Source: Gemmatimonadaceae bacterium (GTDB lineage Bacteria; Gemmatimonadota; Gemmatimonadetes; Gemmatimonadales; Gemmatimonadaceae). Taken from it: a stretch of DNA of 64,000 nt. The position numbers and the translations under genes are program-made. Below the pieces are notes generated by a model. It saw only the letters and a program-made list of their open reading frames with translations, searched no databases and had not been told where the DNA came from. The DNA lies in assembly GCA_030835125.1 (NCBI GenBank), contig JAUQWM010000063.1, forward strand, positions 205,869 through 269,868, in the 5' to 3' direction. Positions 25,747-34,476 of this stretch are shown here, piece by piece (the stretch's first letter is position 1; every line of letters begins with the position of its first letter).

Positions 25747-26412
25747 TTACGGCTGGATGCTGGAGATCACGCGGCCGTTCGCCGTCGACTCGACGATGAA
25801 CACCACGCGGCGGTTCGTCTGGGCACCCGGCTCATCGCGCTCGGCGCCCTTCACGACCTGCCGATCCTCGCCCATGCCGACCGGGCGCAGTTCGACGCCC
25901 GTCAGGCCGGCCGTCGACAGGTACGACGCCACCGACTCGGCGCGCTTCTGCGACAGGGTCTTGTTGAAGGACCGCGAACCGGCCGGGTCAGCGTGACCCT
26001 CGACCGTCACCACGGTGCCGCTGTAGTGCTTGCCGACGATCTGCGCGAAACGATCCAGGCTCGCGCGATCCTCATCACGGATGGCCGCGTCGTTGAACGC
26101 GAACGTCACGGGGAACGCGAACTTCATCCCGTTCTCCATCGCGGTGATCTTGGCCCCGAACTCATCACGCAGCGCGGTCAGGTCGCGACGAAGCGCGGCG
26201 ACGTCCGTCTGCAGCGTGGCGACTTCCGACTTCACGGCGTTCAGGTCGGTCCCGAGCGTCGTCACCTTTCCGTTGATGTCCGTGTCGGCTGCCTCGCGAG
26301 CGCTCCGCTCTGCGGCGACACCCGTCTCAACCTGGTTGCGAACGTATCCCTTCGTAGCGCACGCGCTCAGGGACGCCGACGCAAGTGCCAGCATGGCGAT
26401 GTTGCGGATCAT
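25747..26412 (-). CDS. OmpA-family peptidoglycan-binding lipoprotein
   Basis: A 221-residue lipoprotein. The lipobox LSACATK gives a modified Cys near residue 17. A long helical region (about 30-95) with regular hydrophobic spacing (VKSEVATLQTDVAALRRDLTALR) is coiled coil, as in Lpp/OmpA hybrids. The OmpA C-terminal domain follows, with EGHADPAGSRSFNKTLSQKRAESV and ELRPVGMGED motifs that bind diaminopimelate in peptidoglycan. It links outer membrane and wall. ATG 26412 has a GGGGGA Shine-Dalgarno about 7 nt upstream, which decides the start over GTG 26427. A strong terminator follows. Confidence 0.9.
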   Translation of the reverse strand: MIRNIAMLALASASLSACATKGYVRNQVETGVAAERSAREAADTDINGKVTTLGTDLNAVKSEVATLQTDVAALRRDLTALRDEFGAKITAMENGMKFAFPVTFAFNDAAIRDEDRASLDRFAQIVGKHYSGTVVTVEGHADPAGSRSFNKTLSQKRAESVASYLSTAGLTGVELRPVGMGEDRQVVKGAERDEPGAQTNRRVVFIVESTANGRVISSIQP

Positions 26413-26692
26413 TGATATTTCCCCCACTTACGGAGTTGATTCGTTGTCTTGGGGCCACAGCGCCGATTGTCATCCGGCGGGCCACAATCGTCACAATGGA
26501 CGCAAGGAGAACGTAGCGGTAACACCGGTTAAAGCTCTGTGACCCGAGTCACAAGGCGTTGGTACTCTTTCACTTGTCGCATCTGAGCCGGCCGTTGGGC
26601 ACGAAACGCAATCTCCTCGGCCGGGAACCGCTCCGGCGCGAGGGGACTTCGGCAGGTTGCGTCCGGCATTCCCCGAAATCCGCTGTCACGAC

Positions 26693-27541
26693 ATGACCAA
26701 CGCCCCAGTCGAGCCGCGTTGGGTCGCCATCGAGCCGCCACGAGCCCGCTCACTGTCCGATGCCCGGATCCAGCTCCACTACGCCGCCCAACTGGCGAGC
26801 GCCGTCGGCATCTCCTACCTCCCAGCGCTGTCCGATGACAGCCACACCAACCTCGGCTGGGATCCATCCCACCAGGCCCTGGTCTCGCATGGCGTACGCT
26901 CCAGGTCGCGAACGATCCGCGCAGGCATTCGACCGGCCGACCTCAGCCTGATCGTTCTGGATCAAGCGTCGACGGTTGCGGCGATCCCGTTGTCTGGATC
27001 GACCCTACGGAAGGCCGCCGATGCCCTGCGTGACGTGCTGGCGAGCGCGGGTCTCGACCGGGAGTTCCCCCTCGAGTTCGACGGGTTGCCCCAGCACGCG
27101 GTGGGCAAAGGAGCCGCGTTCGATGGGTCGGATACCGTCGCGTTCGCCGAACTCGCGCACTGGTTCGCCAACGCGCACATCGCGCTCGACGCCCTGCGTG
27201 AACACACCCATGGCTCTGACGTTCGCTGCTGGCCGCATCACTTCGACATCGCGACACTCGCGACGGTCGGGCCTGGGAAGTCGTGTGGCGCCGGCCTCAC
27301 GCCGGGCGACGAATGGTATCAGGAACCGTACTTTTACGTGAACGCGTATCCGTCTCCGCCAGCCGATCGCGTCGTCGGAACACTCGCCGGAGGCGGGACG
27401 TGGCACACGACCGGTTGGACCGGCGCTGTCCTCCCGGGATCGCGTCTCCGGGATGTGGCGACCGAACAGGCGGCCCAGGTGCAGTCTTTTCTCGACTCGG
27501 CATTCGCGGCGTGCTCGCGGCTGGCGGCAGCGCCGGCCTGA
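26693..27541 (+). CDS. Conserved hypothetical protein upstream of the ergothioneine genes
   Basis: I do not recognise a named family. The 282-residue product is soluble, with no signal peptide. It opens with a strand/helix region containing RIQLHYAAQLASAVGISYL and a DDSHTNLGWDP loop. The C-terminal half has a dense set of His, Trp and acidic residues: RCWPHHFDIATLATVG, GDEWYQEPYFYVNAYPSPP and GGGTWHTTGWTGAVLPGS. These could form a metal site or binding pocket, which is inference. A 226-bp gap without recognised signals separates it from egtB on the same strand. Start ATG 26693 fits the end of the preceding AT-rich leader. Confidence 0.65.
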   Translation: MTNAPVEPRWVAIEPPRARSLSDARIQLHYAAQLASAVGISYLPALSDDSHTNLGWDPSHQALVSHGVRSRSRTIRAGIRPADLSLIVLDQASTVAAIPLSGSTLRKAADALRDVLASAGLDREFPLEFDGLPQHAVGKGAAFDGSDTVAFAELAHWFANAHIALDALREHTHGSDVRCWPHHFDIATLATVGPGKSCGAGLTPGDEWYQEPYFYVNAYPSPPADRVVGTLAGGGTWHTTGWTGAVLPGSRLRDVATEQAAQVQSFLDSAFAACSRLAAAPA

Positions 27542-27767
27542 CCGGTCAGGCGACTCCAGGCAGGACCTGGGCCGAGGTCGCACGAGTAGCGACCTGGTGC
27601 CATGATGATGGCTCGCCCGAAGCGGGGTAGGGATCGAGGGAACCGAGGGTGGGTTCCATGAGTTAATCACCACTCTACCCGCGGCTGGCACCTTCATCGA
27701 ACGTCCGGCTCGTTCGAGTCAGCCGGGCCCGCGGAATTCCATCAAGCCATCGAGGACTGATCCAGGC

Positions 27768-29036
27768 ATGACGCTCGTCGCCGATCCTGTGCCTTCGAGC
27801 CACCAGGCGCCCGACCTGGCGACCCGGTTTCGTGCTGTGCGCGACCGAACCGTCGCGCTGTGCGAACCCCTGGAGGTCGAGGACTTCGTGGTGAGCAGCA
27901 TGCCGGATGTCAGCCCCACGAAATGGCATCTCGCCCACACCAGCTGGTTCTTCGAGACGTTCCTGCTGGCGGCACACGAACCTGCGTACGCCAGCCCGAA
28001 CCCCCGTTACGCGTTCCTGTTCAACTCGTACTACGTGCAGGCCGGCGAACGGCATTGCCGCGCCCAGCGCGGGCTGGTGACGCGGCCGACGGTGAGCGAG
28101 GTGTTCGACTATCGGGCGTTCGTCGACGCCGCGGTCATGCGACTGTGCGACCGCATCGGTGGCGACCAGGATCACCCGGCGTGGCCGATCATCGAGCTCG
28201 GCATCCACCATGAGCAGCAGCACCAGGAACTGCTGTTGACGGACATCAAGCACGTCTTCTGGATGAACCCGCTGCGTCCGGCGTACGGGAATCGGGCGCG
28301 CCCGGCGGCGCCTCCCGGCGCGATGACCTGGCATGCGCACGACGCCGGCGTCAGGCAGGTCGGTCATGCGGGTCGCGGATTCGCGTTCGACAACGAGGGT
28401 CCGGCACATCGCGTGTTCACCGAGGCGTTTCGTGTCGCCAGTCGGTTGGTGACCAACGGCGAGTACCTGGAGTTCATGGGGGACGGCGGCTACCGGCGTC
28501 CCGAGCTCTGGCTCTCGAATGGCTGGGCGTCCCTCCGTGAACGCCATTGGGTGGCACCGATGTACTGGGAGCGGTCCGACAGCGCGTGGCGCGAGTTCAC
28601 GCTGGGCGGAGATGGCGACCTCGATCCTTCGCTTCCCGTGACGCACGTCAGCTACTACGAAGCCGACGCCTATGCCCGCTGGGCGGGCCATCGACTGGCG
28701 ACGGAAGCCGAGTGGGAGACGGCGGCCGCGCCGCGGTCGACGGACGGCACGTACGCCGACGGCAACCGCTTCCATCCAGCGCCGGACCCGGGGAGCGGGC
28801 AGTGGTTCGGCGAAACGTGGCAATGGACCGCGAGTCCCTACGTGGCGTATCCCGGGTTCAAGCCCTCGCCCGGCGCCATCGGTGAGTACAATGGCAAGTG
28901 GATGTGCGACCAGTGGGTGCTCCGTGGCGCCTCGTGCGCCACGCCGCGGTCGCACGCGCGGCTCACCTACCGGAACTTCTTCCCGAGCGATGCGCGCTGG
29001 CAGTTCAGCGGCATCCGCCTGGCGAGCGAACCATGA
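27768..29036 (+). CDS. egtB: Ergothioneine biosynthesis sulfoxide synthase EgtB
   Basis: A 422-residue non-heme iron enzyme that couples trimethylhistidine (hercynine) to a thiol donor with O2. The N-terminal DinB-like domain has KWHLAHTSWFFE (His54, His57) and HHEQQHQELLLTD (His147-His152), which provide the three-His iron site. The C-terminal FGE-sulfatase-like domain spans about 200-420, with the hallmark GGYRRPELWLSNG, RLATEAEWE and DQWVLRGASCATPRSHARLTYRNFF pieces. The stop overlaps the egtD start by 4 bp (ATGA). egtA, egtC and egtE are not nearby, so the sulfur donor (cysteine or gamma-Glu-Cys) cannot be told from context. Confidence 0.93.
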   Translation: MTLVADPVPSSHQAPDLATRFRAVRDRTVALCEPLEVEDFVVSSMPDVSPTKWHLAHTSWFFETFLLAAHEPAYASPNPRYAFLFNSYYVQAGERHCRAQRGLVTRPTVSEVFDYRAFVDAAVMRLCDRIGGDQDHPAWPIIELGIHHEQQHQELLLTDIKHVFWMNPLRPAYGNRARPAAPPGAMTWHAHDAGVRQVGHAGRGFAFDNEGPAHRVFTEAFRVASRLVTNGEYLEFMGDGGYRRPELWLSNGWASLRERHWVAPMYWERSDSAWREFTLGGDGDLDPSLPVTHVSYYEADAYARWAGHRLATEAEWETAAAPRSTDGTYADGNRFHPAPDPGSGQWFGETWQWTASPYVAYPGFKPSPGAIGEYNGKWMCDQWVLRGASCATPRSHARLTYRNFFPSDARWQFSGIRLASEP

Positions 29037-30007
29037 CCACGCGAACGGGAAATGCGGCCGGCAACCGTCTCGGCGCGTACAGCGCGCCCGATGCGCTGCG
29101 CGCGGAAGTCCTGCGGGGGTTGGCGAACCGTCCGAAGGCGCTGCCGCCGAAGCTGTTCTACGATCGCGTTGGCGCCCGGCTGTTCGAGGAAATCTGCGAG
29201 CTGCCCGAGTACTACCTCACGCGCACGGAGCTGTCGATCCTCGAGGAGCGGGCACCGCAGATCGCGGAGCGCTGTGGTGAGCACGTCGCACTCATCGAGT
29301 ACGGCAGCGGCGCGGGCATAAAGGTGCGGCTCCTGCTCGACGAGCTGGAGAACCCGGCGGCGTACGTCCCCGTGGACATCTCCATGGAGCAACTGGTGGC
29401 GGTGGCGGCCGAGCGCGCCCGCCAGTATCCGCGCCTGCGGGTCGCGCCGGTTCATGCCGACTACACCACGCGCTTCCTGCTCCCCGCCCTGCCGCCGGGC
29501 GCGCGGCGCGTGGCGTTCTTTCCCGGCTCGACCATCGGCAACCTGCACCCGGCCGAGGCGACCGCCTTCCTCAGCCGGATCCGCGCGACCGTTGGGCACG
29601 AAGGCGCACTCATCCTCGGCGTCGACCGGGGCAAGGACATCGACGTGCTTCACGCCGCGTACAACGACTCGTCAGGCGTGACGGCGGCGTTCAACCTCAA
29701 CCTGCTGGCGCGCCTCAACCGCGAGTTTGGCGCCACGTTCGACCTGCGGACGTTCCGCCACCGCGCGCACTTCAACGAGGCGGCGAGCCGGATCGAGATG
29801 CACCTCGAGTCGCTCGTGGGCCAGCGGGTCCACGTCGCCGGCGTGCCGATCGACTTCGCCCGCGGCGAGACGATCCTCACCGAGTGCTCCTACAAGTACG
29901 ACCGCCCGTTCCTCGAGGACGTGGTGCGGGCCGCCGGGTTCTCCATCGAGCAACTCTGGACCGACGAGCAGGACTGGTTCTGGGTCGGCTTCCTGGTTCC
30001 CGCCTGA
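29033..30007 (+). CDS. egtD: L-histidine N-alpha-methyltransferase EgtD
   Basis: A 324-residue SAM-dependent enzyme that trimethylates histidine to hercynine, the first step of ergothioneine synthesis. The family N-terminus PPKLFYDRVGARLFEEICELPEYYLTRTE is clear near 38-66. The SAM motif is IEYGSGAGIKVRLLLD (about 86-101), followed by VPVDIS, FFPGSTIGN and DRGKDIDVLHAAYND. The C-terminal IEMHLES and ETILTECSYKY segments form the substrate pocket in the family. ATG 29033 overlaps the egtB stop, so the two are translationally coupled. It converges with rnhB, with only 2 bp between stops. Confidence 0.95.
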   Translation: MTTRTGNAAGNRLGAYSAPDALRAEVLRGLANRPKALPPKLFYDRVGARLFEEICELPEYYLTRTELSILEERAPQIAERCGEHVALIEYGSGAGIKVRLLLDELENPAAYVPVDISMEQLVAVAAERARQYPRLRVAPVHADYTTRFLLPALPPGARRVAFFPGSTIGNLHPAEATAFLSRIRATVGHEGALILGVDRGKDIDVLHAAYNDSSGVTAAFNLNLLARLNREFGATFDLRTFRHRAHFNEAASRIEMHLESLVGQRVHVAGVPIDFARGETILTECSYKYDRPFLEDVVRAAGFSIEQLWTDEQDWFWVGFLVPA

Positions 30008-30009
30008 CG

Positions 30010-30711
30010 TCAGGCGAGGGACGGGACGTTCGCCACCGGGACGTGCCCGACGTCCAGCACCATCAAGCCTGCCGGGTCTTCCTCGAACAGCAGTTCCAGC
30101 TGCTGCTTGTTGCGGAATGACGTGCGGTGGTGCGGCGTGCCCCCGATCGTGTCCACCACCGTGATGTGCTCCAGCGTGGCGTAGCCGCAATTCCGGTCCC
30201 ACCCGTACGCCGGATAGCGCCTGGCGAGGCGCCGCATCAGCCCGTCCCGGATTACCTTGGCAACGATCGACGCGCACGCGATCGAATAACAGCGGGCGTC
30301 ACCGTGCACGACCGCGGTGTGCTCGAGACCCAGGGTGCGGATGGGATTGCCGTCGAGGAGGATGTGGTCCGGCCGCAGGGCAAGCCTCGCGAGCGCGCGG
30401 CGGATGGCGCGCGTGCTGGCGTGGTAGATGTTGACGGTGTCGATCTCCCGGACCGACGCCGCGCCGACCCCGATCGCCAGCGCGGTGTCCCTGATCTTCC
30501 CCGCCAGGCGAACGCGATCGGGCTCGTTGACGCGCTTGGAGTCATCGACACCGGCGATGGCGCGCTTGTCCGGCGGCATGATGACGGCACATGCGACGAC
30601 GGGGCCCGCGAGGGGGCCCCGTCCGACTTCATCCACTCCGGCGAGCAGGGGACCATGCACGGCGCGCAGGTCGCGCTCGATGCCGCTCCACCGCTTCCGG
30701 CCGCCGCTCAT
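30010..30711 (-). CDS. rnhB: Ribonuclease HII
   Basis: A 233-residue enzyme that cleaves RNA in RNA-DNA hybrids and removes single ribonucleotides. The catalytic N-terminal motif GVDEVGRGPLAGPV holds Asp27 and Glu28. Further family signatures are DDSKRV, the HILLDGN region with the third Asp, and DARCYSIACASIVAKV followed by RYPAYGWDRNCGY. A C-terminal extension after TSFRNKQQLELLF adds about 28 residues. It is the last gene of the minus-strand ffh-rpsP-rimM-trmD-rplS cluster, a common bacterial arrangement. Confidence 0.95.
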   Translation of the reverse strand: MSGGRKRWSGIERDLRAVHGPLLAGVDEVGRGPLAGPVVACAVIMPPDKRAIAGVDDSKRVNEPDRVRLAGKIRDTALAIGVGAASVREIDTVNIYHASTRAIRRALARLALRPDHILLDGNPIRTLGLEHTAVVHGDARCYSIACASIVAKVIRDGLMRRLARRYPAYGWDRNCGYATLEHITVVDTIGGTPHHRTSFRNKQQLELLFEEDPAGLMVLDVGHVPVANVPSLA

Positions 30712-30759
30712 GGCCGAAGTATGTCACCGTGCGACCGGAATCGCACGGTGTTTCGCGGC

Positions 30760-31134
30760 TCAGGTCTCGACGCTGGTCTCCGGCACCGCGACGCGAACCT
30801 TCTTCTCGCGAATGCGCGTCGCCTTGCCCGACAACGAGCGGAGATAGAACAGCTTCGCGCGGCGTACACGGCCGCGGCGCACCACGTTGATCTCGGCGAT
30901 CATGGGGCTGTGGAGCGGGAAGATGCGCTCGACGCCGACCCCGTTGGAGATCTTGCGGACCGTGAACGAGGCGCTGACACCGCTGCCGCGACGGGCGATG
31001 CACACGCCCTCGAACGCCTGGAGCCGCTCCTTGTCACCTTCACGAACGCGAACACTGACGCGCAGCGTATCGCCGGCGCGGAACGGAGGGACGACCTTCA
31101 TCCACTCCTTCTGGGTTTCGATGAACGGATGCAT
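30760..31134 (-). CDS. rplS: 50S ribosomal protein L19
   Basis: A 124-residue protein. Start ATG 31134 gives the canonical N-terminus [11 protein letters not shown] and the usual family length; the frame extends to a TTG at 31182 without conservation. Signature stretches are [22 protein letters not shown] and [31 protein letters not shown]. It lies at the 30S-50S interface. It follows trmD by about 120 bp and precedes rnhB. Confidence 0.97.
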   Translation of the reverse strand: MHPFIETQKEWMKVVPPFRAGDTLRVSVRVREGDKERLQAFEGVCIARRGSGVSASFTVRKISNGVGVERIFPLHSPMIAEINVVRRGRVRRAKLFYLRSLSGKATRIREKKVRVAVPETSVET

Positions 31135-31253
31135 GTTGACTGAGCTGATATTGGGGAGAAGGGGTAAAGTAGCGGACGACAAGGTCTTACGCTAGACCCG
31201 GCGAGGGGCGCAGAGTGCGAGGCGCAACCGCCAGGCGCCATGGACCGCCAGGA

Positions 31254-31925
31254 TCAGTCCGTGCGTCCTTCCACTTGTGCCTTGCGCTGCGACTGGCGGT
31301 CCCCTTCCTCCCTGCGCCAGGCGTCGATGCGCTTATGGTCCCCAGAGAGAAGGACTTCCGGCACCTCGTGGCCCCGGTAGACCGGAGGACGGGTGTAGCT
31401 GGGCGCACTCAGGCCCCGGTCGTAGAACGAGTCCCCGTGGGCGCTCCCCAGGTCCCCCATGGCTCCGGGCAGGAGGCGGACGGTGGCATCGATCACCGCC
31501 AGCGCGGCCGGCTCCCCCCCGCTCAGGACGAAGTCCCCAATCGAGACTTCCTCGGTCGCCAGGTGGTCGGCGACGCGCTGGTCGACGTCCTTGTAGTGAC
31601 CACAGAGCAGGGTCAACTCGGGGCCCAGCGCATAGCGGCGGGCGTCCTCCTGGGTGAACTGGCGGCCCCGGGGTGAGAGCAGGACGATGGGCCCAACCGG
31701 CTTGAGTGCCTCGATCGCCTCGAAGAACGGTTCCGGTTTCATGACCATGCCCGCCCCGCCGCCATAGGGATAGTCATCGACGGTGCGGTGCTTGTCGTGC
31801 GTGTAGTCGCGAAGGTCGACCATGCGATACGTCACCACGCCAGCCGCCGCCGCCCTCGCCGGAATGCTCAACGAGAGCGGACCGGTGAAGAAGTCAGGGA
31901 AGATGGTGACGACGCTGATCAGCAC
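31254..31925 (-). CDS. trmD: tRNA (guanine-37-N1)-methyltransferase TrmD
   Basis: A 223-residue SPOUT methyltransferase that makes m1G37 in tRNAs, protecting against frameshifting. Motifs are VDDYPYGGGAGMVMKPEP at about 50-67, LLCGHYKDVDQRV, and the trefoil-knot segment EVSIGDFVLSGGEPAALAVIDA. The C-terminal SYTRPPVYRGHEVPEVLLSGDH is also typical. The start is GTG 31925. It sits in the order rpsP-rimM-trmD-rplS. Confidence 0.97.
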   Translation of the reverse strand: MLISVVTIFPDFFTGPLSLSIPARAAAAGVVTYRMVDLRDYTHDKHRTVDDYPYGGGAGMVMKPEPFFEAIEALKPVGPIVLLSPRGRQFTQEDARRYALGPELTLLCGHYKDVDQRVADHLATEEVSIGDFVLSGGEPAALAVIDATVRLLPGAMGDLGSAHGDSFYDRGLSAPSYTRPPVYRGHEVPEVLLSGDHKRIDAWRREEGDRQSQRKAQVEGRTD

Positions 31926-31976
31926 GAGACCAGGCCAGAGGCCACAGCCCGGAAGCCGGACACGGGCAACGCGGGG

Positions 31977-32516
31977 TCACGCATCGCCAAGAAGCCCATC
32001 CGGGAGGTCGACCACGATTCGCCTGGTGGGCACGTCGACCTCGGTCGCGAAACGATACGGGATGAGCACCGTCCCACCGCCCCGTGGCACCTCGATCATG
32101 ATATCGTGGGGCAACTCATAGTACGCCTGGACGGTGCCGAGCACTTCCCCGCCCTCGAGCTCGACCTGCATGCCGACGAGGTCGTGCAGGTACACTTCGC
32201 CCGCTTCGGGCTCGGGGAGTTCTTCCCGCGGGAGGAGCAGGTATCGATCCCGCCAACGGTCGGCCTCGTCGCGACCCACGATCTCGCTGAACTGCACGCG
32301 GAACCCACCCTGGAATGGCTCCGCCAGCTCGATACGGAGGCGCCGGTGGGGGACCACCGCGTCGCCCTTCACCGACCCCGCGAGAAGCGAGCGGCCGACG
32401 GAGTAGACTTCACCGGGACTGGACGTCATGGGTTCCACGACTACGATGCCGTGCAGGCCGTGGGAGCGCCGGATGCGGCCGACGACGACGAGATCGTCCG
32501 ACGTTGGATCAGGCAT
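31977..32516 (-). CDS. rimM: Ribosome maturation factor RimM
   Basis: A 179-residue 16S processing factor. The N-terminal barrel motif VGRIRRSHGLHGIVVVEPMT is at about 11-31; the PRC-barrel C-terminal domain has EVYLHDLVGMQVELEGG and GGTVLIPYRFATEVDVPTRRIVVDLPDGL. It assists 30S head assembly around S19. The ATG start codon (32516) and first Pro-Asp codons lie inside a GGCATCA heptad array read on the opposite strand. Confidence 0.95.
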   Translation of the reverse strand: MPDPTSDDLVVVGRIRRSHGLHGIVVVEPMTSSPGEVYSVGRSLLAGSVKGDAVVPHRRLRIELAEPFQGGFRVQFSEIVGRDEADRWRDRYLLLPREELPEPEAGEVYLHDLVGMQVELEGGEVLGTVQAYYELPHDIMIEVPRGGGTVLIPYRFATEVDVPTRRIVVDLPDGLLGDA

Positions 32517-32594
32517 CAGGCATCCGACAGGCAGCAGGCATCAGGCATCAGGCATCAGGGTCGATTGATGACTGATACCCGATGCCTGATGCCC
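32511..32594. repeat. GGCATCA heptad array with inverted copy between rpsP and rimM
   Basis: Two AGGCATC units (32511-32524) cover the rimM start, three more lie at 32536-32556, and the reverse complement (CGATGCC, TGATGCC) lies at about 32580-32593. Almost the whole gap between rimM and rpsP consists of this palindromic repeat. Confidence 0.9.
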
Positions 32595-32600
32595 GAGTAG

Positions 32601-32918
32601 TTACTCCTCCGCCTTTGCTGCCACCGGCACCGCGGCCGCCTGCAGCTTCTTCGCCAGCCGGGCCTCGTGACGCGCCTTCAGGACGCCGGCGCGTCGCAGG
32701 AGCGAACGCACGGTATCCGACGGCAAGGCGCCCATGTCGAGCCAGTAGTTGGCGCGATCCTTCTGGACCTCGAGGCTGCCTTCTGCCTGACGAGGATGGT
32801 AGTGGCCAATGATCTCCACGAAGCGCCCGTCACGGGGGCTCGTGCTCTCGGCGACGACGATGCGGTAGTGCGGCTGCTTCTTGCGGCCGACACGGCGGAG
32901 GCGGATTCGGACTGCCAT
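32601..32918 (-). CDS. rpsP: 30S ribosomal protein S16
   Basis: A 105-residue protein with the canonical start MAVRIRLRRVGRKKQPHYRI and VAESTSPRDGRFVEIIGHYHP. The following KDRANYWLDMGALPSDTVRSLLRRAG is also family-typical. The Ala/Glu-rich tail is variable in bacteria. It belongs to the 30S body and lies first in the rpsP-rimM-trmD-rplS block. Confidence 0.97.
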   Translation of the reverse strand: MAVRIRLRRVGRKKQPHYRIVVAESTSPRDGRFVEIIGHYHPRQAEGSLEVQKDRANYWLDMGALPSDTVRSLLRRAGVLKARHEARLAKKLQAAAVPVAAKAEE

Positions 32919-32966
32919 TACTGTACCCTCGTGAGGTGGTGGTGCGCTTCAACGGGCTCATCGCAT

Positions 32967-32983
32967 CTCCGGAGGTTCCGGAG
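32967..32983 (-). promoter_or_regulatory. Hairpin in the rpsP leader
   Basis: A perfect 7-bp stem (CTCCGGA with TCCGGAG) has a 3-nt loop, 49 bp upstream of the rpsP start. It may be an attenuator-like or RNA-stability element of the ribosomal cluster; no T-run is present. Confidence 0.35.
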
Positions 32984-33000
32984 TGCACCCGATTGGGACA

Positions 33001-33074
33001 GGCATCAGGCATCAGGCATCAGGCATCAGCGGAAACGGGAAGACCCCGATGCCTGATGCCCGATGCCTGTGGCC
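33001..33074. repeat. GGCATCA heptad palindrome between ffh and rpsP
   Basis: Four GGCATCA units (33001-33028) face three reverse-complement units (CGATGCC, TGATGCC, CGATGCC; 33047-33067) across an 18-nt spacer. This makes a hairpin arm of about 21 bp. It is the same repeat type as between rpsP and rimM. Confidence 0.92.
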
Positions 33075-33079
33075 TCTCC

Positions 33080-34405
33080 CTACCGCATCAACCCGGGCGG
33101 CAGGCTCATGCGCCCGCCCCCCGTGGCCTTCTTCATCATCTTCTGCATCTCCCGGAACTGGTCCAGGAGCTTGTTCACTTCACTGATCGGCCGGCCGGCT
33201 CCCTTCGCGATCCGGGCCCGGCGCGAGCCGTTAATGATACCGGGCGTCTTCCGTTCCTGCGCGGTCATGGACAGCACGATCGCCTCCACGTGTTTCATCC
33301 GCTTGGGGTCGGAATTCACCTGCTTCAGCATCTTGGCGTTCACCCCGGGGAGCATCTTCAGCAGCCCCTCGAGCGGCCCGAGCTTCTGCATCTGCTTCAT
33401 GGCCGTCAGGAAGTCCTGCAGGTCGACCCCCTCCTTCCGGACCTTCTTCTCCAGTTTCTTCGCCTCGGCGGCGTCGAAGGCCTCCTGCGCCTTCTCCACC
33501 AGCGACACGATGTCGCCCATCTGCAGGATGCGCCCCGCCATGCGCTCGGGGTGGAACTCCTCGAGCGCGTCGGCCTTCTCGCCGACGCCGATGTACTTGA
33601 TCGGCTTCTTCGTGGCGCCGTAGATGGAGAGGGCCGCGCCGCCGCGGGCATCGCCGTCCATCTTGGTCAGGATCACCCCGGTGATGCCTAACGCGTCGTT
33701 GAACCCCTGGGCGATCCGCACGGCGTCCTGGCCCGTCATGCCGTCGGCGACGAGCAGGATCTCGTCCGGGTGGACGGCATCGCGCACCCGCACCAGCTCC
33801 GCCATCATCTGCTCGTCGATCTGCAGGCGACCGGCGGTATCGAGCACGACGACGCGATCGCGCGCCCGGCGCCCTTCCTCGATGCCGGCCCGGGCGATCT
33901 TCACCACGTCCTTCGTGGTGCGATCGGCGTGGACCGGAACCTCGAGCTGCGCCCCGAGCGTCTCGAGCTGGTCGATGGCGGCGGGGCGGTAGACGTCGGC
34001 AGCCACCAGCCTGGTCGGTCGCCCTTCCGCCTTCAACCGACGGGCCAGCTTGGCGGCCGTGGTCGTCTTGCCCGAGCCCTGCAGGCCCACCAGCATCACG
34101 ACGGTTGGCGGGACGCTGTTGAAGACCAGGCCCTCGCGCTTCTCGCCAAGCATGGCGGTGAGCTCGTCATGAACGATCTTGACGAGCTGCTGGGCAGGCG
34201 CGACGGTCCTGATGGCCGCAATGCCGGCAGCCTTCTGTTCAACGCGCTCCAGGAACTCCCGCGTCAGCTGGAAGCTGACGTCAGCTTCGAGGAGGACCCG
34301 CCGCATTTCGCGGAGGCCGTCCTTGATATCGGCATCCGAAAGGACCCCGCGACCGCGGAGCTTGGAAAAGACGCCGGAAACCTTCTCGGAAAGCTCGTCG
34401 AACAT
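33080..34405 (-). CDS. ffh: Signal recognition particle protein Ffh
   Basis: A 441-residue SRP GTPase that targets membrane proteins co-translationally with FtsY. The NG domain has GLQGSGKTTTAAKLA at about 107-121, the DVYRPAAIDQLE segment, DTAGR and the TKMDGDARGG motif. The Met-rich M domain follows (FLTAMKQMQKLGPLEGLLKMLPG and later Met-rich helices, ending in a GGGRMSLPPGLMR tail) and binds SRP RNA and signal peptides. No ffs RNA is in the window. One TTA codon lies in CGTTAGGC (about 33686-33693). Divergent from lon. Confidence 0.97.
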   Translation of the reverse strand: MFDELSEKVSGVFSKLRGRGVLSDADIKDGLREMRRVLLEADVSFQLTREFLERVEQKAAGIAAIRTVAPAQQLVKIVHDELTAMLGEKREGLVFNSVPPTVVMLVGLQGSGKTTTAAKLARRLKAEGRPTRLVAADVYRPAAIDQLETLGAQLEVPVHADRTTKDVVKIARAGIEEGRRARDRVVVLDTAGRLQIDEQMMAELVRVRDAVHPDEILLVADGMTGQDAVRIAQGFNDALGITGVILTKMDGDARGGAALSIYGATKKPIKYIGVGEKADALEEFHPERMAGRILQMGDIVSLVEKAQEAFDAAEAKKLEKKVRKEGVDLQDFLTAMKQMQKLGPLEGLLKMLPGVNAKMLKQVNSDPKRMKHVEAIVLSMTAQERKTPGIINGSRRARIAKGAGRPISEVNKLLDQFREMQKMMKKATGGGRMSLPPGLMR

Positions 34406-34476
34406 AGCCGCTCAATTTAGCCCTTCTGAAGTCCTAACCGGTAGTGTGACTTGGACTTCCAATGCACCGCAGTAGC

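Noticed and set aside
30760..31182. Longer rplS start at TTG 31182.
   Set aside because: The extra 16 residues are not family-like, and the canonical L19 start is at 31134.
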